Assembly: GCF_026151165.2 (NCBI RefSeq)
Contig: NZ_CP117849.1
Location: 3,906,001-3,970,000 of the forward strand
Direction: 5' to 3'
Source of the DNA: Cryobacterium sp. SO2
Lineage (GTDB): Bacteria; Actinomycetota; Actinomycetes; Actinomycetales; Microbacteriaceae
DNA length: 64,000 bases
Made by a program: the position numbers and the translations under genes. Positions 34,879-43,967 of the stretch are shown piece by piece (the first letter of the stretch is position 1; each line of letters opens with the position of its first letter). Under the pieces are notes generated by a model. It had not been told where the DNA came from. It saw only the letters and a program-made list of their open reading frames with translations, and made no database searches.

Positions 34879-36018
34879 ATGCCCCAGATATCGTCCACGG
34901 CGCGTTCCATCCCGGGGTCGGGCATCCGCCGCATCTTTGAACTCGCCGCCGCGTTCGACGATGTGATCCAGCTCAGCGTGGGCGAACCCGAGGCGCGGGT
35001 GGCACCGCACATCCTGGCCGCGGGCGCGCGGGCGTGGGAGAACGACGCGACCGGCTACAGCCCGAACAGCGGCCTGCTGCTGCTGCGCTCCGCGCTTGTC
35101 GGCAAGCTCGCCGCGCACAACGGCTACGCCGTGGACGAAGACCAGGTGCACATCACCGCGGGCGGCTCGCAAGCCCTGCACATGGCGATGTGCCTCACGC
35201 TGGATGCCGGCGACGAGATCCTCATTCCCGACCCCGGCTATGCCACTTTCGCGATGGCGGCCCGGCTCGTCGGCGCCGTTCCGGTGTCGTACCGGCTCAC
35301 CGCCGAGCGCGGGTTCGCGCCCGCGATCGCCGAGCTCGAGCAGATCATCACCCCGCGAACCCGGGTGCTGCTGATCAACAGCCCGTCCAATCCGCTCGGC
35401 GTGGTCTACGGGCCGGAGGTGATCGGCGAGCTGCTCGATTTCGCCGCCCGGCACGACCTCTGGGTGATCAGCGACGAGGTCTACGAGTACTTCACCTTCG
35501 ACGGTGCCTTCACAAGCGTCGCCAGCCTGGATAGCAGCGACCGGGTGTTCAGCGTTTACTCCCTCTCCAAGACCTACGCGCTCACCGGCGTGCGGGTCGG
35601 ATACCTGGTCACCCCGCCCGGCGTGGCCGGCACGTTCCGCGCCGCCCAGGAGGCGATCGTGAGTTGCGTGAACCTGCCCGCGCAGCTCGCCGCCGTCGCA
35701 GCCATCGAGGGCGACCAGTCCGCGATCGCGGATGCGCGTGCGCACTATCGGAGCAACCTCGACGCGGCGTGCGCGGCTCTGGATGCCCGCGGCATCGGCT
35801 ACCACCGCCCCGGCGGTGCCTTCTACCTGTGGATCAACGTCTCCCACGCCTCGAACGGCGATGTGGCCGCCTGGGCGGAGGACTTTCTGCTGACCCAGCG
35901 CGTGGCCGTCGCGCCCGGCACCGCGTTCGGGGCCGGCGGCGAGGGCTGGATCCGCATCTGCCTGGCCGGCCGGCAGGAGCCGCTGCTCACAGCGTTGTCG
36001 AGGCTGCCCGCAGCCTGA
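34879..36018 (+). CDS. Class I/II PLP-dependent aminotransferase
   Basis: A 379-residue fold-type I enzyme: LSVGEPEA near residue 32, SNPLGVVYGPEVI (Asn binding PLP), SDEVYEYF, the Schiff-base Lys in YSLSKTYALTGVRVGY and the carboxylate-binding Arg in EGWIRICLA. It is closest in layout to aspartate/aromatic aminotransferases of subgroup I. Substrate not predictable. A TTGGAG element precedes the ATG. It is the only plus-strand gene in this stretch. Confidence 0.9.
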   Translation: MPQISSTARSIPGSGIRRIFELAAAFDDVIQLSVGEPEARVAPHILAAGARAWENDATGYSPNSGLLLLRSALVGKLAAHNGYAVDEDQVHITAGGSQALHMAMCLTLDAGDEILIPDPGYATFAMAARLVGAVPVSYRLTAERGFAPAIAELEQIITPRTRVLLINSPSNPLGVVYGPEVIGELLDFAARHDLWVISDEVYEYFTFDGAFTSVASLDSSDRVFSVYSLSKTYALTGVRVGYLVTPPGVAGTFRAAQEAIVSCVNLPAQLAAVAAIEGDQSAIADARAHYRSNLDAACAALDARGIGYHRPGGAFYLWINVSHASNGDVAAWAEDFLLTQRVAVAPGTAFGAGGEGWIRICLAGRQEPLLTALSRLPAA

Positions 36019-36029
36019 GCCGCGGTCGA

Positions 36030-36587
36030 TCAGGCGGTAGCCGGCCTGGCTGTCGCCGGGGCCGCCCATTCGCGTCGGAGATAGCTGCCCACGAAGATAT
36101 TGGCGAGCAGCGGCACGACGAGAAACACCGCCAGTCCGAGAATCCACGCGTCGGTGCCGCGCAGCAGGAGCAGCGCCAGAACCGCAATCACGGCAGCGAC
36201 CACGGATGCGACCATCGCCGCGACACGCACCTGCGCGGCCCACCGGGCGCAGGCTCCGATCATGACGAGACCCACGATCCAGCCGACGATCGGAATGACG
36301 TACCACCCGGCCGTCAAGACGATGGCGGCAGCGGTGGGGTAGGCCTTGGACACCACCACCGGGGCGCCGGGCGGCTGGGCTTCGGCGGCCAGGTCTGCCG
36401 CGATGGCCCGGGGATCGCCGAGTTCGGCAATGCGCGACCGGGCCGCATCCGCGTCGAGGCCGGCAAGCTCGCCGGAGATTTCTGACAGGATCTCGGTGCG
36501 CAATGCCGGCGGCACGGCGAACAGGGCGTTCGACAGCTCCTCGAGGAATCGACGGGCCGGATCACTGAACGAATCGTTGGTGGTCAT
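36030..36587 (-). CDS. HAAS-domain membrane protein (DUF1700-like)
   Basis: A 185-residue protein whose first 65 residues (ARRFLEELSNALFAVPPALRTEILSEI) form the HAAS signalling-associated helical domain, followed by four membrane helices. The gene ends three bases before a PadR gene begins its upstream position on the same strand, the usual pairing of HAAS proteins with PadR regulators. Probably works with the PadR protein in an envelope or stress response. Confidence 0.82.
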   Translation of the reverse strand: MTTNDSFSDPARRFLEELSNALFAVPPALRTEILSEISGELAGLDADAARSRIAELGDPRAIAADLAAEAQPPGAPVVVSKAYPTAAAIVLTAGWYVIPIVGWIVGLVMIGACARWAAQVRVAAMVASVVAAVIAVLALLLLRGTDAWILGLAVFLVVPLLANIFVGSYLRREWAAPATARPATA

Positions 36588-36590
36588 GGG

Positions 36591-36953
36591 TCATTCCTCT
36601 TTATTGGGAGTTGCGGTGGGAGTTGCTGTGGGGGTTGCGATGATGGTGCTGACCGCATCGGAGAACGGCTGCCACTGCGCCCGGAACAGGCCGAGTTGCT
36701 CTCGGCCGGCAGGCGTGAGGCTGTAGTACTTGCGCGGCCGCGCCGAATCCGACTCGTCGGCTTGCGCGATGATCAGGCCCTGGTCGCGCAACCGGCTGAG
36801 CAAGGGATACAACGTTCCGATGCTGCCGATCAGCCCCAGCGACACCAGTCGTTCCGAGATTTTCCAGCCGTAGGTCGGGGCGCCCTGGAGCAGGCCGAGC
36901 ACGCAGTATTCGACCACCCCCTTGCGGAGTTGCGTTCCCACATCAGTTGCCAT
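36591..36953 (-). CDS. PadR family transcriptional regulator
   Basis: A 120-residue winged-helix protein: RKGVVEYCVLGLLQGAPTYG, then IGSIGTLYPLLSRLRDQGLI (recognition helix with Tyr-Pro-Leu) and the wing RPRKYYSLTPAGREQL. It belongs to the short PadR group. The C-terminus is a Thr-Pro-Ala repeat (ATPTATPTATP), unusual and possibly slippage-prone. TGCATTGCA-like bases at 36971-36990 near the promoter could be its operator. ATG at 36953. Confidence 0.9.
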   Translation of the reverse strand: MATDVGTQLRKGVVEYCVLGLLQGAPTYGWKISERLVSLGLIGSIGTLYPLLSRLRDQGLIIAQADESDSARPRKYYSLTPAGREQLGLFRAQWQPFSDAVSTIIATPTATPTATPNKEE

Positions 36954-37074
36954 GCACAACAGCATATGCTGCATTGCACGATAAGTTGCATCGGAGTTGA
37001 CCGCCTCCATCCGACTCACGGGCGCGCCCCGTTCGACTGGCCTAAAATCCCAGGGTGAACCAGATGGGGAAAGC

Positions 37075-37503
37075 ATGACTAGCGAACCGATACCGTTCGA
37101 GGTGCACGAGACGGGTGCGCTCTTCCACGGCACAAAAGCCGACCTGGCCGTGGGCGACCTCCTCGTTCCCGGCCGTGAATCCAACTTCGAAGCCGGACGC
37201 GTCACGAACTACGTCTATGTGACGGCCACGCTGGATGCCGCGACGTGGGGCGCCGAACTGGCGTTGGGGGCCGGCCGTGGGCGCATCTACATCGTCGAAC
37301 CGCTGGGCGCCCTCGAAGACGATCCCAACGTGACCGACAAGAAGTTTCCGGGCAATCCCACGCACTCGTTCCGCACCCGGGAGCCCGTGAAGGTCATCGG
37401 CGAGCTCACCGACTGGGTGGGCCACTCGCCCGAGAACCTGCAGGCCATGCGAGACGGCCTGGCAGCGCTCAAGCGCGACGGCGGCGCAGTCATCTACGAC
37501 TGA
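37075..37503 (+). CDS. arr: NAD(+)--rifampin ADP-ribosyltransferase
   Basis: A 142-residue protein matching the Arr family over its whole length: FHGTKADLAVGDLL (His), SNFEAGR, NYVYVTATLDAATWGAELA, GRIYIVEPLG, EDDPNVTDKKFPGNPT and DWVGHSPE near the C-terminus. Arr enzymes inactivate rifampin by ADP-ribosylating the C23 hydroxyl. GGGGAAAGC precedes the ATG at 37075. Chromosomal copies are common in actinobacteria; no mobile element is adjacent. Confidence 0.95.
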   Translation: MTSEPIPFEVHETGALFHGTKADLAVGDLLVPGRESNFEAGRVTNYVYVTATLDAATWGAELALGAGRGRIYIVEPLGALEDDPNVTDKKFPGNPTHSFRTREPVKVIGELTDWVGHSPENLQAMRDGLAALKRDGGAVIYD

Positions 37504-37564
37504 CCGGGCTGCGCTGCCAAGCTTCAGTCTGGATCGCGCGAGCCCGATGTGGCAGGATGCCGCC

Positions 37565-38527
37565 GTGACCACTCAACCCGAACGCCGGATGCTCCTCGAC
37601 ACCGCCGCCCTGTATTTCCGGGCGTTCTACGGGGTTCCCGACACCGTTCGGGCGCCAACCGGGGAGCCGGTGAACGCCGTGCGCGGGCTGCTCGACATGA
37701 TCGCCCGGCTCGCCACCGAGTTCCAGCCCACCGAGATCGTGGCCTGCTGGGACGACGATTGGCGGCCGCAGTGGCGGGTCGACCTCATCCCTACCTACAA
37801 GACCCATCGAGTGGCCGCTGTGTCCGCCTCCAATGCAGGGCCCACGACGGATGCCGACCCGTCGATCGAGGACGTGCCCGACCTGCTCAGCCCGCAGGTG
37901 CCGATCGTCCGGGAGGTGCTCACCGCGCTCGGCATCCCGATCGTCGGCGCCGCCGAGCACGAGGCCGACGACGTGATCGGCACCCTCGCCTCGCACGCAT
38001 CCATCCCGGTGGATGTGATCACCGGCGACCGCGACCTCTTCCAGCTCGTTGACGACTCCCGCGACGTGCGGGTGATCTACACCGGCCGCGGCATGGCCCG
38101 GCTGGAGATTCTCACCGACGCCACCCTCACGGCCAAGACCGGGGTCACCCCGGCGCAATACGCCGACTTCGCCGCCATGCGCGGCGACGCCTCCGACGGG
38201 CTGCCCGGTGTGGCCGGGGTGGGCGAGAAGACCGCGGCCACGCTGCTGGCCGACTTCGGCGACCTGGCCGGCATCGTCGCGGCCGCCGCCGACCCGGGCA
38301 CGGCGCTCGGCGCATCCGCGCGGGCAAAGATTCTGGCCGCCGCGGATTACCTGCAGGTGGCACCGAAGGTGGTGAATGTGGTGCGCGACCTGAAGCTACC
38401 GGCGTTCGACGCCCGCATCCGCCCGACCACGCCCGAGCAGGCCGCCGAGCTGCAGAAACTGACCGAGCGGTGGGGCCTGAGCACGTCAATGAAGCGAGCG
38501 CGCGAAGCCCTCGCCGCGCTCGCCTGA
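37565..38527 (+). CDS. 5'-3' exonuclease (polymerase I-type, PIN/H3TH)
   Basis: A 320-residue stand-alone 5' nuclease: LLDTAALYFRAFYGVP (first Asp), CWDDDWRPQWR, EADDVIGTLA (acidic cluster), TGDRDLFQLVDD, and the helix-hairpin-helix FAAMRGDASDGLPGVAGVGEKTA. It probably removes flaps or RNA primers. The GTG at 37565 is preferred over the ATG at 37547, since homologues begin near TTQPERR. A long hairpin follows the stop. Confidence 0.9.
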   Translation: MTTQPERRMLLDTAALYFRAFYGVPDTVRAPTGEPVNAVRGLLDMIARLATEFQPTEIVACWDDDWRPQWRVDLIPTYKTHRVAAVSASNAGPTTDADPSIEDVPDLLSPQVPIVREVLTALGIPIVGAAEHEADDVIGTLASHASIPVDVITGDRDLFQLVDDSRDVRVIYTGRGMARLEILTDATLTAKTGVTPAQYADFAAMRGDASDGLPGVAGVGEKTAATLLADFGDLAGIVAAAADPGTALGASARAKILAAADYLQVAPKVVNVVRDLKLPAFDARIRPTTPEQAAELQKLTERWGLSTSMKRAREALAALA

Positions 38528-38535
38528 CACCCTCA

Positions 38536-38592
38536 CGAGCCGTGAGCTAAACCCCGAAAATTCGGGGTTTTTGGGGCTTTTCTCACGGCTCG
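38536..38592. terminator. Nested hairpin, probable terminator
   Basis: CGAGCCGTGAG (38536-38546) pairs with CTCACGGCTCG (38582-38592), and inside it AACCCCGAA (38550-38558) pairs with TTCGGGGTT (38561-38569), followed by TTTTTGGGG. The inner hairpin with its T run looks like a terminator for the exonuclease gene; the outer arms add a long perfect stem. Confidence 0.75.
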
Positions 38593-38659
38593 CTGATGGG
38601 TGCTCCCGGGCGCGCCGACGGGCGGGTGCGATGTCGGTGGTAGGTGAGACGATCTCATT

Positions 38660-40279
38660 ATGAGTAGCCCCGACCAGGCACCACCGCCCGCTCCGGATGA
38701 TGACCATCACTCTCCGGAGTCCGCTCCACCTGGGTCCACCCCCGCTCCTGCCGACCCGACCGAACCCCACGAGACCGAACCCCACGAACCCGACCCTGGC
38801 GATCCGTACGTCCCGAACCTGACCCTGGACGAACTCGTTCGCACGGAGCTGGTCCGCCGCACCGAACTGATCGCGGCCGAAGCCCGCGCCATCGCCCAGG
38901 CGCAGGCCCGGCAGGCCGAACTCCTCGTCGAGTTGCAGTGCTGGAGCGAAGACCCGCAAGTCTCCTCCCGGCTGCACGGCAACCCGGAGAGCATCCGGCA
39001 GTCCGACCTGGACGCGGCCAGCATGACCGAGGACCAGGCCCGCGCCGCCGCCTACAGCCGCTGGGACGACCGGGACGTGGCCCGCCGCACCATCGTGAGC
39101 GAGACCGCCTGCCTCCTGCGCGTGGCCGAGCGCACGGTGGAACGGATGATGGACCAGTCGCTCTGGCTGATGTGCGCCCCGGCCACCTTCGAAGCCCTCT
39201 CCGCCGGGGAGATCAGCCACCGGCACGCCCTGGCGCTCGTCGACCAGATGCGCACCCTGCCGGACGAAGACCAGGCCGCATTCGAAGAAGCCGTCCTCCC
39301 AGCCGCGAAGACGATGCCGCTGGGACGGTTCACCGACAAGGCCCGCCGACTGCGGGAGAGGCAGCATCCCGAATCAATCGTGACCCGCACCACGAACGCT
39401 TTCGCCGAACGCCGCACATACTGGGAGGCCGCACCGGATGGGATGGGCTGGTTGCACTGGTACGGCACCGCCCACGACACCACAGCCGCCTACGACCGCA
39501 TCGACTCGATGGCCGTGAACCTGAAAAAGGCTAGCGAATCGGCGTCCTCGAGCACAGGGCCGGCCGCCGACGCGGATGAGGAGCAGAAGAAGCGCTCCCG
39601 CGACCAGCTTCGAGCCGACCTCACCCGCGCTCTCCTGCTGGACGGCATCACGCCCGACGGCCTGGGCGCCGGGATTCGCGGCACGGTGATGGTCACGGTA
39701 TCGGTGTTCACCCTGCTGGGCCTGGACGAGGAGCCCGCCTCCCTCGAGGGCTACGGGCCGATCTCACCCGAGGCCGCACGGGAGATCGCCGCGCACGCGC
39801 CCAGCTTCACCCGGCTGCTCACCCACCCCGAGACCGGAGTGGTGCTCTCCCTCGGCACAACCCAGTACAAGAACACCAAGGCCATGAAGAAATGGCTCCG
39901 GATACGCGACGAAACCTGCCGGTTCCCGGGCTGCTCCCGCCCCGCCGTCAGGAGCGACGTCGACCACACCCAGGGTTGGGCAGACGGCGGCGGAACCGAC
40001 AGCGACAACCTCGCCCACCTCTGCGAGCCCCACCACCGGCTCAAACACCTCTCCCAGTGGCGGGTTACCCAGGAACCCGGCGGGATCCTGCTCTGGACCT
40101 CGCCCGGCAACCGCAGCTACCGCACCGACCCGGCCAACCCGATGGGACCACCCCGGCCGCTGCCGCCGGCGGTGGGCCCGACGACCCGGAAGCGCCCCGC
40201 CGACAACACCTATCTGATGCCTCAGCATCAGCCGAAGCGGCGCCCGTCGCCTCCGGTGCCGGAGAACCCGCCGTTCTAA
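38660..40279 (+). CDS. DUF222 and HNH endonuclease domain protein
   Basis: A 539-residue protein with a Pro/Glu-rich N-terminus (about 1-50), a DUF222 helical region (about 60-330) and a C-terminal HNH nuclease: TCRFPGCSRPA, DVDHTQGWADGG, DNLAHLCEPHHRLKH, all metal and catalytic residues present. Such genes occur in many copies in actinobacterial genomes, especially Microbacteriaceae and mycobacteria, and often carry repeats. Function is unproven; a mobile or selfish origin is often suggested. Confidence 0.93.
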   Translation: MSSPDQAPPPAPDDDHHSPESAPPGSTPAPADPTEPHETEPHEPDPGDPYVPNLTLDELVRTELVRRTELIAAEARAIAQAQARQAELLVELQCWSEDPQVSSRLHGNPESIRQSDLDAASMTEDQARAAAYSRWDDRDVARRTIVSETACLLRVAERTVERMMDQSLWLMCAPATFEALSAGEISHRHALALVDQMRTLPDEDQAAFEEAVLPAAKTMPLGRFTDKARRLRERQHPESIVTRTTNAFAERRTYWEAAPDGMGWLHWYGTAHDTTAAYDRIDSMAVNLKKASESASSSTGPAADADEEQKKRSRDQLRADLTRALLLDGITPDGLGAGIRGTVMVTVSVFTLLGLDEEPASLEGYGPISPEAAREIAAHAPSFTRLLTHPETGVVLSLGTTQYKNTKAMKKWLRIRDETCRFPGCSRPAVRSDVDHTQGWADGGGTDSDNLAHLCEPHHRLKHLSQWRVTQEPGGILLWTSPGNRSYRTDPANPMGPPRPLPPAVGPTTRKRPADNTYLMPQHQPKRRPSPPVPENPPF

Positions 40280-40324
40280 ACGTTCATCGGGTGGTTCGAG
40301 AGGGGGTTCCCTAAACTCGGATGC

Positions 40325-41641
40325 ATGTCCCCGATGAATGCAGAGTACGAGATCCGTCGGTTCGAGCCGGCAGCCCCTGGCGAGCCCGGGTACCCCGAAG
40401 CGACGGCCTGGGACAAAGCGGTCTCTTTCGGGTTCCATGAGGAGCGCAGCACTGACGAGCGGATACAGGAGTCCATTGCCAGAAGCCGCATAGACGGCGC
40501 CGTGTTCACGGGCGTCTACCAAACCGGTCAGCCGGCACCGCATTCGCTGGGCAGTGAGGTGCCTGTCGCCACGTTCGGCACCCAGCCCAGCACGCTCAAC
40601 ATCGGGTTCGGCCGGCTGCTGGATGCGCACCTGATCACCGGCGTGACCGTGCGCACCTCGCACCGGCGGCGCGGACTGCTGCGCCGCATGATGACTGAAG
40701 ACCTCGCCCTGGCCAAGGAGAGCGGCATCGCGATCGCCGCCCTCACCGCATCCGAGGCGTCGATCTATGCCCGATTCGGCTTTGGTGTGGCCACCGCGGA
40801 GCAGAGCATCACGGTTGACACCGGTGCCAAGTTCCGGCTCAGCCATGTGCCGGTGGGAACTGTGGAGGTCGCCGACCCAACCGTGCTTCTCGAGCTGGCA
40901 CCCCAGATCTTCAACCGGGTGCACGGTGCCCAGCCGGGATCCATCGGCCGGCAGGAGTTCTATCGCCAGCTGGCCGCAGGAACAGCGAGTCGCGAGGGCG
41001 GCCCGGATACCAAGGTGAAGGTTGCGCTGCACTACGCGCCTGGAGGCACGGGCGAGAACACAGGCGAGAACACGGTCGACGGCTATGTTTCCTACCGGTT
41101 CGGCGGCTGGGACAAGACCCCCGCCACGATGGAGATCGTGGACCTCGTTGCCGCCACTCCGGCGGCCTACCTGGAGCTCTGGCAGTACCTGGCGGCCATC
41201 GACCTGGTGGAGCGCATCACCTGGAACGAGGCACCGGTGGACAACCCGCTCACCTGGGCCCTCACCGATTCGCGCTGCGTGGCGGCGTCGAACCCGCGAG
41301 ACCTGCTCTGGTTGCGCATCCTCGATGTACCCCAGGCACTTCAAGCGCGTCAGTTCGCCGCCGACGGCACCCTCGTTCTCACAGTCACCGACGGCCTGGG
41401 TCTCACGGCAGGCACCTTCGCACTCGAGGTGCGGGACGGCACCGCGCGGGTCAGCGCATCCGCCGCGGCGCCCGACCTGGAACTGGACATCGCCGCGCTC
41501 TCCTCCATCTACCTGGGCGCGGTGAACCCGGTGACGCTGGCCGCGGCGGGCACGGTGCACGAGCACTCCGCGGGAGCAGCGTTCCTGGCTGCCCGGCTCT
41601 TCGCCGTGGAGCGACCGGCCCACTGCCTGACGCACTTCTAG
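40325..41641 (+). CDS. Eis-like GNAT family N-acetyltransferase
   Basis: A 438-residue protein with the three-part Eis layout: an N-terminal GNAT domain (VTVRTSHRRRGLLRRMMTEDLA acetyl-CoA loop at about residues 110-130; ASEASIYARFGFG), a central second GNAT-like domain, and a C-terminal SCP2-like sterol-carrier fold ending LTHF, whose terminal carboxylate is catalytic in Eis. Family members acetylate amines, including aminoglycosides in Mycobacterium tuberculosis. Substrate here unknown. Confidence 0.9.
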   Translation: MSPMNAEYEIRRFEPAAPGEPGYPEATAWDKAVSFGFHEERSTDERIQESIARSRIDGAVFTGVYQTGQPAPHSLGSEVPVATFGTQPSTLNIGFGRLLDAHLITGVTVRTSHRRRGLLRRMMTEDLALAKESGIAIAALTASEASIYARFGFGVATAEQSITVDTGAKFRLSHVPVGTVEVADPTVLLELAPQIFNRVHGAQPGSIGRQEFYRQLAAGTASREGGPDTKVKVALHYAPGGTGENTGENTVDGYVSYRFGGWDKTPATMEIVDLVAATPAAYLELWQYLAAIDLVERITWNEAPVDNPLTWALTDSRCVAASNPRDLLWLRILDVPQALQARQFAADGTLVLTVTDGLGLTAGTFALEVRDGTARVSASAAAPDLELDIAALSSIYLGAVNPVTLAAAGTVHEHSAGAAFLAARLFAVERPAHCLTHF

Positions 41642-41661
41642 TCCAGACCGGTCGTCTCGGC

Positions 41662-42801
41662 TCAGGCCTCGTGACGCTCTCCGGGCCACGGCCGCCACGC
41701 ACCGTCCGCGTCGTCGAGGTGCCACTCCGCCGCGGTCGACTCGTGTCGGTCCAGGTCCCGCAACCAGTAGGTGGCGTCGGGGTCCCACCCGGCGAGCACG
41801 GTCGCGCGGTCATCGTCGAGACGGATGCCCGTTCCGGCCGCGCTCAGATAACCGCCCACAGTCAGGTGCACGGCGTCGTAGTCGTGCCGCACTCGCGACC
41901 AGTCCGGGATGACCCAGGTGCCGCTCCGTCCCGTGATCCGGTACCAGTCGTGCCGTCGGGACGCCGTGACCTCCAGCGGGTAGCGGTCCACCAGATCCGT
42001 CCACGCCGCGGCGCCGTCGATCTCGAAGATGCGCGCATCCGCCGGGAGGTGCACTCGTTCGACCGTGGCCGACTCCCAGCCGAGCCCATCTTCGACAAAT
42101 CGGAGACCCATCGGCCCGTGGCCCGGCAGCGCACGTGTCGTGCCCATCAGGCCAAGGGCGGGTCGTGACCACCAGGTGCCGCTGAACCTCGCGGCGGGGT
42201 CGGCGGGGCGATCGCGCTGGGCCGTGGCCTCCTCCTCCAGCTGGAGGCCCTGCCAGCGGTCGAGGATCTCCCGCGCCGTGCGCGCCGGCGGCCGCGGGAT
42301 GTGCGGCAGGTCGGCGAAGGTGACCACCCATTGCTCGCGGTCCTGCATCGGGCCGGCCCACCAGACGCAGCCGCGAGCGGCGGCGATGGCCTCAGCCACC
42401 CTGGCGAGCGCCGCGCGCACCTCCGGCGTTCCGGCGAGAACATCTTCGCCGTCCGGTTCCTGCCAGTACCTCGCGGTGTCCACCACGGTGGCGAGCGCGG
42501 AGAGCAGGGTGCTCGCGTCGAGATCCGGCAGGGGCGCCGCGTCCAGAAGTCGAGCGACCTCCTGCGGTGTCGGCGCGAGTGGCACCTCCGCGCGCTGATT
42601 TACGCCCGCACCGAAGAGCACTCGCGACATTCCCCGCTCAGGGTCGAGGTCGTAGGCGGCGAAGAAGACGGCTGTACGCAGCTCCTCCGTCGCCGCCGTC
42701 TCGGCATCTCGCAGAGTGAGCATCGTCTCCAGGCAGAGCCGACGGCCCCGGGGCCCGGCGAGCAGGTCGGCGGCGCGCAGGCCCACGCTCTCGGCCCCCA
42801 A
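41662..42801 (-). CDS. Hypothetical protein, about 379 residues
   Basis: No family recognised. TTG at 42801 or GTG at 42786 may start it. The N-terminal segment GLRAADLLAGPRGRRLCLE and a Trp-rich central part (CVWWAGPMQDREQWVVTF, WWSRPALGL) suggest a soluble beta-rich protein. The C-terminus (WLRDLDRHESTAAEWHLDD) is acidic. It begins four bases after the NUDIX stop codon, so the two are probably co-transcribed. Confidence 0.72.
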   Translation of the reverse strand: MGAESVGLRAADLLAGPRGRRLCLETMLTLRDAETAATEELRTAVFFAAYDLDPERGMSRVLFGAGVNQRAEVPLAPTPQEVARLLDAAPLPDLDASTLLSALATVVDTARYWQEPDGEDVLAGTPEVRAALARVAEAIAAARGCVWWAGPMQDREQWVVTFADLPHIPRPPARTAREILDRWQGLQLEEEATAQRDRPADPAARFSGTWWSRPALGLMGTTRALPGHGPMGLRFVEDGLGWESATVERVHLPADARIFEIDGAAAWTDLVDRYPLEVTASRRHDWYRITGRSGTWVIPDWSRVRHDYDAVHLTVGGYLSAAGTGIRLDDDRATVLAGWDPDATYWLRDLDRHESTAAEWHLDDADGAWRPWPGERHEA

Positions 42802-42804
42802 AGC

Positions 42805-43338
42805 TCAAGCCTGCCGGTCGAGCACCACGTAGGTGTACGCGGCGATGGTCGCCGCATCCACAATCTCGCCGTCGCGGATCATGCGGCGGAAGTCGTCTTC
42901 GCTAAACCAGCGGTGCACCATGTCTTGCTCGGTGATCTCGCGGTCCGGCGGACCGGGCGTGAGGGCGGTGGCCAGGTAGAGGTCGCAGCCCTGGCTGCTG
43001 TGGCCGTAGGCGCTGTAGAAGTGCGCGAGGTGGCGCACGTCGGCGGCGCGCATCCCGGTCTCCTCCTGCAGCTCGGCGCGGGCCAGGTCCTCCTGGCTGC
43101 CGCCCTTCTCTGCCGGCCAGGAGCCCTGCGGGAACTCCCAGGCCCGGCGCCCGACGGGGTAGCGGAACTGTTCGACCAGCCAGAACCCATCGTCGGTGTA
43201 CGGCACGACGATGGCGAAGTCGGGTTTGTCGACGACCCCGTAGATCCCTGTGGACCCGTCCGGTCGGCGCACGACATCCTCGCGCACGGTCATCCAGGCA
43301 TTGCGGTAAGCCTCCCGCGTTGACAGGGCTTCGATCAT
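42805..43338 (-). CDS. NUDIX hydrolase
   Basis: A 177-residue protein with the Nudix box visible as GSQEDLARAELQEETGMRAADV, matching GX5EX7REUXEEXGU except that Ala-Glu replaces Arg-Glu. Upstream is RRAWEFPQGSWPAEKGG. The pattern AIVVPYTDDGFWLVEQFRYP resembles ADP-ribose pyrophosphatases. The start at 43338 is the ATG before EALSTREAYRN; a GTG further upstream is possible. Cleaves a nucleoside diphosphate linked to another moiety. Confidence 0.87.
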   Translation of the reverse strand: MIEALSTREAYRNAWMTVREDVVRRPDGSTGIYGVVDKPDFAIVVPYTDDGFWLVEQFRYPVGRRAWEFPQGSWPAEKGGSQEDLARAELQEETGMRAADVRHLAHFYSAYGHSSQGCDLYLATALTPGPPDREITEQDMVHRWFSEDDFRRMIRDGEIVDAATIAAYTYVVLDRQA

Positions 43339-43382
43339 GGGCACCGCCTCTCGCACCCATCCAACCACGCCCGTCTGGCGGT

Positions 43383-43934
43383 CTAGTCGGTGCGGAGCCC
43401 GTAGCTGAGGATGGTGTTGCCCTTGCTGGTCACACGGGAATTCTGAAGGACCAGTTTGGTGGTGGGATCGCTGGGTTCGAAGAGGTGCCGGCCCTGCCCC
43501 GCCACCACCGGGTGCATCATCAGCGTCAGCGAGTCCAGCAGGCCGGCGAACAAGAGCTGCCGCACCAGCGAGATGCTGGCCATGACGCTGATCTCGCCGC
43601 CCTCGGTCTGCTTGAGCGCGGTGACGAACTCCTCCAGCGGCGCATCCATCAACTGGGAATTCTGCCACTCGAGGTCCCCGGTGAGGGTGCGGGAGGCGAC
43701 GAACTTTTGTACCGGGGTGATGAAGCTGCCGAACGGGTCGTCGGCGTCGGCGTTCGGCCAGTACCCCGACCACTCCTGGTAGCCCACCCGGCCGAGCAGC
43801 ACAGTGTCGACGCGGCTGATCACCGCGCCCATCTCCTCGCCCATCTCGGCGTCGAAGCTGTCGAACTGCCAGAGGTTCGGCGACTCCACGACCCCGTCAA
43901 CGGAGTAAAAGAGGCCTGCGGTCAGTTTGCGCAT
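43383..43934 (-). CDS. Dihydrofolate reductase-like (RibD C-terminal domain) protein
   Basis: A 183-residue protein with the RibD_C fold: MRKLTAGLFYSVDGVVESP, DTVLLGRVGYQEWSGYW, FVASRTLTGDLEWQNSQL, SVMASISLVRQLL, LMMHPVVAGQGRHLF. This is the standard small actinobacterial dihydrofolate reductase-family protein, probably NADPH-dependent with unknown substrate. A three-copy 39-base repeat lies directly upstream of its start. Confidence 0.9.
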   Translation of the reverse strand: MRKLTAGLFYSVDGVVESPNLWQFDSFDAEMGEEMGAVISRVDTVLLGRVGYQEWSGYWPNADADDPFGSFITPVQKFVASRTLTGDLEWQNSQLMDAPLEEFVTALKQTEGGEISVMASISLVRQLLFAGLLDSLTLMMHPVVAGQGRHLFEPSDPTTKLVLQNSRVTSKGNTILSYGLRTD

Positions 43935-43967
43935 ATCGTTTTCTCCACAATCTGAGACGTCCCCGCC

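Noticed and set aside
33256..36306. A 1016-codon minus-strand frame
   Set aside because: Its upstream two thirds are antisense to the well-supported aminotransferase at 34879-36018 and have no family likeness; only the last 298 residues from the GTG at 34152 look real.
39764..41788. A 674-codon minus-strand frame
   Set aside because: Antisense to the HNH and Eis-like genes; no domain recognisable.
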